Source of the DNA: Chondrilla cf. caribensis
Taxonomy: Eukaryota > Porifera > Demospongiae > Chondrillida > Chondrillidae
Direction of reading: 5' to 3'
Assembly (NCBI GenBank): GCA_964020155.1
Contig: OZ026550.1
Coordinates: 6,016,590-6,074,042 of the forward strand
DNA length: 57,453 nt
Of the stretch, positions 17,398-26,570 are shown piece after piece. Position 1 is the stretch's first letter, and each line of letters begins with the position of its first letter. A program made the translations under genes and the position numbers. Below the pieces are notes generated by a model. The model worked only from the letters and a program-made list of their open reading frames with translations, did no database searches and had not been told where the DNA came from.

Positions 17398-18083
17398 ATG
17401 ACATCGGTCCCTGAGCACAACTTTATGTAGTTCACATTATTTTCTGTCCCTTTAGAACTGGAGGTCGTCGCCATCCTTTGGAGAAATCCGAAGCTTCGGT
17501 AATTTGGTTATATGTACTTATATAGCAAGTTGTCTACAGCATAGATACTCTATACTACGCAGTATAGTATCTATGCTGTAGGGTTAGGGTTAGGGTCTGT
17601 CTACAGAGTCCACTGGTCACAGTCACTGTGGTATTGTAACGAAGCTGATCCTAACCACTACGTACAGTATGTATGATTGTCATTTGTGGTCTTCGGTATA
17701 GTACGCTGACAAAGAAATGACCTTGCACAAGAATGTAATCCAGAACACCTTTGGTTCCTACATGTCAGCATCACTGGAGATTGAGAAGACAATGTTTTCC
17801 AAGGTAGTGTTGTATGCTGTCCATATCCAACAGTATATCATTGGATACCCCTGTTTCCGGGTAGATCCAGCGTCTGCCCCCAATGAGAAGCTCAAACTTG
17901 TCATACGAACTGGTCACTGGTGAGGATCACAGCATTGACAGGTGCCATTTGCACAACCGTGAGTGACCCTCGTTCACTGTGTGTAGGAAAGTGGATGATT
18001 GTCTGTTTCCGTTTGCTTCAGCTGAAAATATGGCGTTAGCTGTGGATGGGCATAAAGTTATGGAAAAGAGACTGAAGATGTGA
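17398..18083 (+). CDS. POMP: Proteasome maturation protein (POMP/Ump1), 5 coding exons, start uncertain
   Basis: A chaperone for 20S proteasome half-mer assembly. Exons 17398-17426, 17456-17498, 17702-17803, 17865-17919 and 18022-18083 join in frame to 96 aa. Support is the family block HPLEKSE, then LHKNVIQNTFGSYMSASLEI, then IQRLPPMRSSNLSYEL, which corresponds to the metazoan block QRLPFLSSSNLS, and an end GHKVMEKRLKM similar to the PHLMVEYKLGL end of human POMP (141 aa). The N-terminal part is short and lacks the usual HD-x-LR-x-G motif; either an upstream exon was missed or the protein is shortened. ATG 17398 is the only in-frame ATG I found in exon 2. The stop lies 155 bp from the convergent DPH1 stop. 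AATAAA lies at 18191. Intron 2 (17499-17701) carries a palindrome and telomere-like repeats. Confidence 0.66.
17534..17599 (+). repeat. Palindrome followed by interstitial telomere repeats, POMP intron
   Basis: Arms CTACAGCATAGATAC and GTATCTATGCTGTAG, extended by TATACT/AGTATA with a 2-base bulge, leave a 4-base ACGC loop (17534-17581). Directly next to it is a short TTAGGG run (17580-17597) in the same orientation as the terminal telomere. Confidence 0.93.
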
Positions 18084-18238
18084 ACTGGTTATTGGCTGTT
18101 GTTCAACCTCTTGCATGTTCGTCAGTTATAGTCATTTCTGTTCAAATACCAAGGTGTCATTTCAAATGACAACTTTCATATAAAACATTAAATAAACTCC
18201 CAATCCTAATGCCCTTGGTATACAAACATTTACACTAA

Positions 18239-19682
18239 TCATTCTATTGCTATTTTCTTCTTTGGCTTGGCACTGGCCTTCCCATAGTTGACCCCCCAGG
18301 GACCTGCTGAGCTGTTGGAATAGTAGTCCATGGGGTAGGCTGGGGTCCACTCCACAGTTTTCATGGCAACATTCAGTTCATATGGAGTGAGGAGAGGTTT
18401 AGTGAAGGCTGTCCCCCAATCGATGGAGAGCCTTGGACAAGCCACTTGAACCCATACATCGACCTGTTCAAAATGGTCCAGTTTTTGAGGGAAAATCTCC
18501 GATAGAAGGACCACTATATACTGCTTGTTGTTCTTGATAAGCGTTTGCTTCAGGCGTTCCAGGACACTGGGGTTGCCTTGGCGACCGAGTGTTCCAAGGA
18601 TGAGGCCAAATACTGTGCCTCTAGAAGCAGATAAAATGGCCGACCTCCTGGTGGACCTCATTAATTCATGATCATACTCCTCTCTGCAAAATAACAATAT
18701 GGAGTCAACTAGATCTCTCATAGTAGGTCTACTACACTGTTATATGCAGCACACATGTCCAAGAAAGTCAGTTCAACACCAGTTTAAACTCAAACAGGAA
18801 CCTTCCTGCCTAAACATACATTAGCCAGACAGAATAAGTGTCTTGATTTACAGATGGTCCATAATATGAAAGTTATATGAAGGTGCACCACACACACACA
18901 CACACACACCTTGTTAATACTTTTGTATATGGGTCATATTTATAAGCTGTTATGGTTGGATTGGATATCATAATAGACTCAAGGTGGAACCTCCCATCTC
19001 CGATGTACACAATGGCTTGTACAGCTGGATCTAAGGATGGGGAGGTACAACCAAGGATTTCTCCAGGAGACAGTGGACGACTTTGAGGGATCACTACGTC
19101 ATACTCTGTCAAAGCCTTGCCAACAGACTGCAGGGTTGCCACAAACTGGATGGTGCTCACGAGAGAGAGACGTGTGCCACAATGAAAATTAGCCTTGATT
19201 GTGTCCATGAAGTGTTTCTTGTCAATTTGTATGTCTACAAACACATACATGGTTTTTATTCTTGTCGTATCCACCGGCACCAAACAGCTGTGGCCGTAGT
19301 GGACGAGGAAGTCACAGCCTAAAGCATGAGCAGTGAAGTCGTCCACACAACATGCCCCATAGGTTACATCTCCCATAACAACAACCTCGGTTGAAGTGAA
19401 CCGCTCGATAATATCTGAAATAGTACACGCAAACATCAAAAGTCCTTCAGGAAACTGCAGGGCTGCTCGCGTGGCTTTGCTCTCAGTCAGACGCCATATT
19501 GTTTTATGAATCTCAAAGTTGTAGTTGCTTGGTAAAGCCTTTATCGCCAAATTTATTTCTGAATTTTTCAGGATCTGTTCTGGCACTTGATTAACAACTT
19601 TGGCACTTGTTATGATCCTCTTTGAATTAGAACGTTTATTATCCAAAGCTCGAGACAAATCGCTTTCCACCACAGACGCCAT
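18239..19682 (-). CDS. DPH1: Diphthamide biosynthesis protein 1, 2 exons
   Basis: With DPH2 it forms the non-canonical radical SAM enzyme that transfers the 3-amino-3-carboxypropyl group to the eEF2 histidine, the first step of diphthamide synthesis. Minus-strand exons 19682-18910 and 18683-18239 join in frame to 405 aa. Blocks [70 protein letters not shown] and [11 protein letters not shown] match the family. [23 protein letters not shown] and [20 protein letters not shown] also match. The three iron-sulphur cysteine sites (GACC near 111, LGCTSP and VACPRL) are all present, so the enzyme looks active. The single intron starts with a (GT)n tract at its donor. The gene converges on POMP and is head to head with NTMT1. 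Confidence 0.97.
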
Positions 19683-19705
19683 TTTGTCCCAGCAAATGGT
19701 CAACA
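19683..19705. promoter_or_regulatory. 23-bp interval between DPH1 and NTMT1 start codons
   Basis: The two assigned start codons face away from each other with only 23 bp between them. Either the 5' UTRs overlap in antisense or one gene starts further inside. An upstream plus-strand ATG at 19696 is in another frame. Confidence 0.6.
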
Positions 19706-21631
19706 ATGGCAGGAAAGGACGAGGCTCGAGAAATGCAAAAAGTGTTTGACACTGCAGGAGTGGTCAAGCTGGAGAACGAGGACCAAGCTATGCTGTGGTA
19801 CGAGAAGGCGGTCCAATACTGGAAAGTCAGTTCGTTCAAATGCTATGACAAACCATAGGAACAACATGATGATAGCGCATTCGATTCTGCCGAGAAACCG
19901 CCTTACGTAGTACAGTGTCGTTAGTACGCAATAGACAGCGTATACTGTTTAATAATGTCTTTTCATTGATATGGTACCACTATCTCTTCAATTTCCAGTG
20001 AATGGTTCGTCTAAGCTACTAGCAAAGTGTCCTTCATCAGTCCATGCTATTCTATGCCCACCAACTGCATGCGACATATCCCATGTGTTATGTACTGTGG
20101 CTGAATGTGGTATGATTGCTGCAGAGCATCCCAGCAACAGTGGATGGTGTCATGGGAGGGCTGGGTAACATATCCAGTGCTGATGTAGCCCAGTCCAAGA
20201 AGCTGATAGCAGATATGAAAGTGAGAATGGATTAGATTAGAGTTTGTCTGATATGCCTCCACTACATTTGTTCATACAGAAGACAATATTGCAGTGTGTT
20301 AGTATGCGTACCCAACCTATTGCCCATGATGATCTGTTCTTGCAATTCCACCGTAGACTTTGCTTGGAGGACTACAGACCTTGTATGCTCTGGGTGAGTA
20401 CTTGTATGCTCTGGGTGAGTACTGGTATGCTCTGGGTGAGTACTTGTATGCTCTGGGTGAGTACTGGTATGCTCTGGGTGAGTACTGGTATGCTCTTGGT
20501 GAGTACTGGTATGTTGTGGGTGAGTACTGGTATGCTCTGGGTGAGTACTTGTATGCTCTGGGTGAGTACTGGTATGCTCTGGGTGAGTACTGGTATGCTC
20601 TGGGTGAGTACTGGTATGCTCTGGGTGAGTACTGGTATGCTCTGGGTGAGTACTGGTATGCTCTGGGTGAGTACTTGTATGCTCTGGGTGAATACTGGTA
20701 TGCTCTGGGTGAGTACTGGTATGCTCTTGGTGAGTACTGGTATGTTGTGGGTGAGTACTGGTATGCTCTGGGTGAGTACTGGTATGCTCTGGGTGAGTAC
20801 TGGTATGTTGTGGGTGAGTACTGGTATGCTCTGGGTGAGTACTGGTATGCTTTGGGTGAGTACTTGTATTGAGTGATCTGCTGTGAGGACTACGGAACCA
20901 CCATCTCCATAGACTGTGGTGCTGGGATTGGCAGAGTCAGTAAGCGCCTATTGCTACCTCTGTTTGACAAAGTGGACTTAGTGGAGCAGAACCCCTTGTT
21001 CCTTGAGAAGGCCAAGACCTACATAGTGAGCTACCAGCACAAGTGTCTTGGTAGTTGTCTGTTGTCAACAGGGGTGTACTGTCTTGGGTGCAGGGCCCAG
21101 CCATTTCGCGTGTGGGCACGTTGTATGCTGTTGGTCTCCAGGACTTTGTGCCGGAGAAAAGTAAATATGATGTGATTTGGTGCCAGTGGGTCCTCCCCCA
21201 CCTAACTGACAGTGAGTATTGTGATGGTGACAGTGAGTGTTGTGATGGTGACAGTGAGTATTGTGATGGTGACAGTGAGCATTGTGATGGTGACAGTGAG
21301 TGTTGTGATGGTGACAGTGAGTGTTTTGATAGTGAGTGTTATGATGTTCGACAATGTTGTGATGACCAATATACTTGGTACTTTCCAGAAGACTTGTCAA
21401 GTTTCTTTGGTCGATGTGTTGTTGGTCTCAGACCAGGAGGAGTTATAGTGGTGAAGGAGAACATTGCAGAAGGAGTCAGTGTCCACGATGTTGAAGACAG
21501 CAGTGTCTCACGGACCAGGGATGAATTCTTGGATATTTTCGCAGCGTGTAAACTGGAAATTATAATGGAACGAAGACAAACTAATTTCCCTCAAGAGCTT
21601 TATGAAGTTTACATGTACGTACTGCTCAGGT

Positions 21632-21692
<61 letters not shown>

Positions 21693-21805
21693 GTGTGTTA
21701 TATACTTGGAAGTCTTGATTGCAAATGACTACTAACATGACTGAGGATAAGTTCTATTCTTCATCTCATGGTAGGTTTGTTTTGAAACCAGAAGACTGTC
21801 ACTGA
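19706..21805 (+). CDS. NTMT1: N-terminal Xaa-Pro-Lys methyltransferase 1, 6 exons
   Basis: An S-adenosylmethionine-dependent enzyme that methylates the alpha-amino group of proteins beginning X-Pro-Lys after Met removal. Exons 19706-19825, 20125-20220, 20888-21025, 21094-21211, 21389-21614 and 21775-21805 join in frame to 242 aa (human 223). Family blocks include [38 protein letters not shown], the SAM-binding [20 protein letters not shown] (81-100), [18 protein letters not shown] and [26 protein letters not shown] and ELYEVYMFVL follow. The acceptor of exon 3 (CTGTGAG before GACTAC) has a weak pyrimidine tract, so that border is the least certain. Introns 2 and 4 contain donor-bearing 21-bp minisatellites and intron 5 a (GT)n tract. 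Confidence 0.95.
20381..20872 (+). repeat. 21-bp minisatellite, ~23 copies, each with a GTGAGT donor, NTMT1 intron 2
   Basis: The unit is TATGCTCTGGGTGAGTACTG plus G, with few variants (TTGTGG, CTTGGT). Because 21 is a multiple of three, the array reads open in two plus frames, which gives false long proteins. Near-direct copies of GAGGACTACRGAMCC flank it at 20367 and 20884. Confidence 0.97.
21206..21333 (+). repeat. 21-bp minisatellite spanning the exon 4 donor of NTMT1
   Basis: The exon end CTAACTGACA is followed by GTGAGTATTGTGATGGTGAC, and the unit then repeats about five to six times. Every copy contains GACA/GTGAGT, the same string as the real exon-intron border at 21211/21212. Confidence 0.95.
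21632..21698. repeat. (GT)n microsatellite near NTMT1 intron 5 donor
   Basis: An almost pure (GT)n tract starts 17 bases inside the intron (donor GTACGT at 21615). Confidence 0.97.
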
Positions 21806-22054
21806 TCACAAATTATTTCAAATCTTTCTATGCAAATTGTTGAGTTTTAATACAATAATTTTCAGGGTCAGTAGTATACTAACCCTGGCAGATGTCGGGG
21901 TACTCCGCGTCACTATGGGAACCGAAGTGATCAATTAACGCTCCAAAGTGTATATTCCCCTCCATCTTGGACTCGACGGTCTGCCCCCAGCGACCGGCGG
22001 ACCCGTGGCACTTCGGATCAAAAGCGATTCACTTTTCGGCGCGTATCATAGGTA

Positions 22055-24724
22055 ATGTCTAGTATGTCGCTGGAAACCCCTGAAGACCACTTGAGGAAGA
22101 TATTCAACTTCTGTGATGAAGATTTGGACGGGGTTATTAGTATCGAGGACCTTCGGAGAAGGAAGGAGATACAGGAGTATGGAGAAGTTCGTTAATGGCC
22201 AATGTGTTTGGGTGTTCGAAGGGGAGAGGGTGACGTAGGTGTATTGTATCAGTTATGAGTCGGTCGGCTAGTTCCGATAGAATCTCCGTGTTGGCCCCTC
22301 ACGCTAGAGGCTAGCCAAGATTACCCCTTTTGAAGAGAAATCGACTAGTGTTTGTGTGGTGTGGTGTGAGGGGCGGGGCATGACTAAGTAGTTCTAGTGC
22401 TATGACTATGAAACGGTTTGTTTTGAATAGCAAATGACTGATCTGTTGGAAAAGCTTGATCCTAATGGCACAGGTAAAGTCTCTTTGGATTCATTCGTTG
22501 TTGGAATTCAATCCTTCCTTAGCAGTGAGTTGTGGCATGTGGATTGTCTCAAGATCATAACTGTAAAATGTGATAATTGGACAATAATATGTTCTTTGTT
22601 GCAGCTGATGACCAGCCTCTGAGAAGGGAAAGTACCCAGGAGAAGGACACTGAGGAGGTGTGTTCTGTTTTGAGTGTCTGTGTGAATACACATCAGCCTA
22701 ATAGCACATGTGCAGTACCCTTTAGCCTCTGTTACTTCGTTATCATGTTCCCTTCTGTAACAGTTGCTCGTGTACTTTCACCTTCCCAGGAGTGCCTTGC
22801 GTACAGCAATGTTTATTCTGATGAGGAAGTACTGTCAGCTCCCAACCACTCGCAGATTCTCATTGGCGATCTTGAATCTTCAAGCGAAGGATCTGAAGAC
22901 AATGATGAAAGACTTGAAGTGATCAAGTATGTGGATGCTAGTGGTGTAACTGTGTGGATGCTAGTGGTGTAACATGTGTGGATGCTAGTGGTGTAACATG
23001 TGGATGCTAGTGGTGTAACGTGTGGATGCTAGTGGTGTAACATGTGGATGCTAGTGGTGTAACGTGTGGATGCTAGTGGTGTAACATGTGGATGCTAGTG
23101 GTGTAACATGTGGATGCTAGTGGTGTAACGTGTGGATGCTAGTGGTGTAACGTGTGGATGCTAGTGGTGTAACGTGTGGATGCTAGTGGTGTAACATGTG
23201 GATGCTAGTGGTGTAACTGTGTGGATGCTAGTGGTGTAACTGTGTGGATGCTAGTGGTGTAACGTGTGGATGCTAGTGGTGTTGCTGTGTGGATGCTAGT
23301 GGTGTAACTGTGTGGATGCTAGTGGTGTAACTGTTTGGATGCTAGTGGTGTAACGTGTGGATGCTAGTGGTGTTGCTGTGTGGATGCTAGTGGTGTAACG
23401 TGTGGATGCTAGTGGTGTAACGTGTGGATGCTAGTGGTGTAACGTGTGGATGCTAGTGGTGTAACGTGTGGATGCTAGTGATGTAACTGTGTGGATGCTA
23501 GTGGTGTAACGTGTGGATGCTAGTGGTGTAACGTGTGGATGCTAGTGGTGTAACGTGTGGATGCTAGTGATGTTGCTGTGTGGATGCTAGTGGTGTAACG
23601 TGTGGATGCTAGTGGTGTAACGTGTGGATGCTAGTGGTGTAACTGTGTGACTATTATCACAGTATTGACATTCATAAATCATTGGAGATCGCTTCTCAGT
23701 GGTCTTACTAGACAGGTTATATGTGCTTGTATGAGTTCTGGTGTAGTAGCTGTAGAATGTCCTGCTAACCCTATTGTTGATGAACAATCTTTGTAGGAGA
23801 GCAATTCCAGTTGGTCCTCCAATTACAAGAATATTGTCCAAGAAGTTCGTATTTGGTCAAGCTCTATGCAGTGAATGTTACTGACAGCAGTCCTCCACTG
23901 TAGGTCTAAGAGTGGACCTTTACATGGTACAGAATTAAGAAGAACTCAATATGAAAGTGATTTGTGTCAGGTATTCTATGAATGAGTACACACTCATCCA
24001 GCACTAATAATAACATACACTGTTCCAACATAAATCACACACACTGAATGATGTATTGAATGGTGCAACACGGATTTCATATGTTTATAGATTTCCGAGA
24101 GTAAAGTTCTCAGCTTAGAAAAAGAGAATAATGATTTACTGTCTCGCCAGCAACTTTTAGCAAACGACAACATCAAATTAAAGGAAAAGTTTGTTTTTAT
24201 TTCAAATGTCAAGTGACAGTGTGTGTGAATACACAAATGTATGTAATGTACACATGCACATAGTTTGGACGTGTTGGAAGACAAACTGCAGGAACTTCAA
24301 CGACTGTTGGAGAATGAACAGAAAGAGAGAGAAAGAGAAAAGTCAGAATGGATGGTGAGTTGATACGCAGTCTCTACTGCGCAAAGCCTACACGGACTGT
24401 AGATATACCCTGGGTGTTCATCAGAGATATACCAACACAACTGGTTTCAAGGCTTGAGTGGTTGGTTTCTGAGAGATTGTAAGCTGGTAAGGAATGTGGG
24501 TTGTGGATACGTGAATATAACCAACATCTACATACGTGCATACGTAATTGTCACTTTCAAAACATATTGGATAATGAGTGTGCATCACTTTAGAAACGTT
24601 TCAACACTGGAGCTGAGCTGGAGAGGCTACGTTCTGAATTGAGTACACTTTGTGAGAATAATGAGTTGCTTAAGACAAATGAAAGTGACATTAAGAGCAG
24701 ATTGGAAAGGATGAAAGAGGTATG

Positions 24725-24820
<96 letters not shown>

Positions 24821-26071
24821 GCAATATCTGTGGTGATCAATCTAGTGTAAAGTCTCTACAATAAGTATTCCAAATAAATTGTAAAGTCTTTGAATAATGT
24901 ACACATGCAGAGATGCCATCACAGTGTGTAGCTCATAGATCCTAATGTGATTGATGAAATCATGGCGATATACTGTGCAATTTGATCCTATCTCTATTGT
25001 AACTGAAATCACAGTAAATAGTGTCAATTGTTGTATGTATTGAGTGAGTTGTCTGTCATAAACCTGTGGATTGAGTTCAGTACAACACAACTGGAGACAT
25101 CTGAGTGATGACCTACGTATGGTGTTGGAATCATAGGAAGGTCCTCCCTCAAGTCACAATACACGTAGTTGGTAATGTCCAGTGTGAACAGTGGGTGATG
25201 TCCAGTGTGAACAGTGGGTGATGTCCAGTGTGAACAGTGTGGTAATGTCCAGTGTGAACAGTGTGTGATGTCCAGTGTGAACAGTGTGTGATGCCTGGTG
25301 TGAATGTGTTGCATTTGAACACTTACCGTGATGGAAAGAGTAGATATGGCTTTTAGGGTTCCACGGGCAGTCTCTATGTTGGTTTGTCTTATCTTGCATA
25401 TTGTTTAGTTCGTTTTATTGAGTGTACAAAAACAGGAAAAATTTGTTACTTTCATCCTAATATTAACATTAATGATTGTGTAATTGTCTTCATATTTAGG
25501 AGGTCAAAATCAAAGATGAGCAGTTGGAAGATCTGAGAGTTAGACTGGCAAATATGGAATCCAAGACAGCTAGGAGTGAAGAGATATGGAGAAGAGAAAG
25601 GGAGTTGATGAAAAGAGAAAATGACGAACTCCTTCAAGAGCTTCAGGATGTCTCCCAGCAGAAGGAACGCATGCGTGATGAAATGGAGCAGGTCTCCGCC
25701 AAAAGACGCTCAACGTCCATGGATACTGATTTCACCAAGGAAATACGCGCTCTAAATAAGGTGTGCCCTAGTGTGTGTTATGTGGGTCTTCTCACTGACA
25801 AGAAATAATATTTGGATGATTTGAAGTGTTTATTGGAGAGATTGGCTTGTTTTATTTCAGGAAATCGATTGTTTGAAGGAGCAAAATGCAAAATTAACAG
25901 TTGACCTATTACAGCAGGGGAAAATGCTGATATCCAACGAGGTACGTACGTATCTGTAATTTTATAATAGTTGGGTATCTATGGTGGATTTTGAATCCCA
26001 CTTCTATTTCTTAGACACCGTCACTTGGATCTGAATTGGAAACTGCCTCTAGAGACAAAGTAACACTTATG

Positions 26072-26121
<50 letters not shown>

Positions 26122-26282
26122 CACACGTAAACACACACAAATTGCTATTCTTGTCTACTTAGTTGATGTCAACTGTTAAGGAAACAGAAGCTTACAACCA
26201 GAGACTGAGACACTATATCGACTCTCTATTGGCTAATATTATGGAGAAACACCCTGAATTATTGGAAATAAATACAAAATGA
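22055..26282 (+). CDS. RAB11FIP3/4: Class II Rab11-family interacting protein (RAB11FIP3/4, arfophilin/Nuf type), 12 exons
   Basis: A Rab11/Arf effector of recycling endosomes and the cytokinetic midbody. Exons 22055-22186, 22431-22524, 22605-22657, 22790-22926, 23797-23848, 24091-24188, 24264-24354, 24594-24719, 25500-25760, 25861-25941, 26015-26059 and 26163-26282 join in frame to 429 aa. Two EF-hands (loops about 21-32, DEDLDGVISIED, and 54-65, DPNGTGKVSLDS) lack the Glu at position 12, so calcium binding may be weak. An acidic segment (SSSEGSEDNDER) and a long coiled coil with LEKENNDLL and LQELQRLLENEQ follow. The C-terminal Rab11-binding domain reads QRLRHYIDSLLANIMEKHPE, matching RLQDYIDRIIVAIMETNPS of vertebrate FIPs. 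Exon 5 is the least certain; I chose it because it restores the phase. Intron 4 contains a large minisatellite and the intron after exon 8 a long (GT)n tract. Confidence 0.9.
22927..23647 (+). repeat. 20-22-bp minisatellite, >30 copies, starting at the RAB11FIP intron 4 donor
   Basis: The donor itself (GTATGTGGATGCTAGTGGTG) is the first unit, directly after the exon end at 22926. Later units read GTGTGGATGCTAGTGGTGTA plus AC, with length variants from an extra TG. The array takes up 720 of the intron's 870 bp. Confidence 0.96.
24727..24819. repeat. (GT)n microsatellite, RAB11FIP intron
   Basis: A pure (GT)n tract of about 93 bp starts seven bases after the donor GTATGC at 24720. Confidence 0.97.
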
Positions 26283-26570
26283 ATCTATTTTTTTATAATA
26301 ATATTATTATTATTATATGATTTTTTAAATAATTTTAATGAGAAGACAATTTTGTAAACAGGAAGTGGTGCAGTGACGTCACGCGTGACCGTTGGGAAAA
26401 CATCGAAATCGAACCATTACTGGGTGTATACAGTTCACTGTGGTCATTGATACCATCTCAAGTCAATTTCGAGAGGAACTAAAGAAGCTTTAACTGTTCA
26501 CTTTCATGATCGTCGGATATAAATTGTTGCCCACGGAAGAATCCCAATTTGTGTGTTTGTCTACTTCGAG

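Noticed and set aside
18873..18909. End of the long DPH1 frame reading into CVCVCVWC
   Set aside because: This is the (GT)n tract at the intron donor; the exon ends at 18910 and joins 18683 in phase.
20244..20876. 170- and 210-codon frames with STGMLWV or GEYWYAL repeats
   Set aside because: A 21-bp intronic minisatellite without stops; the conserved NTMT1 protein splices across it.
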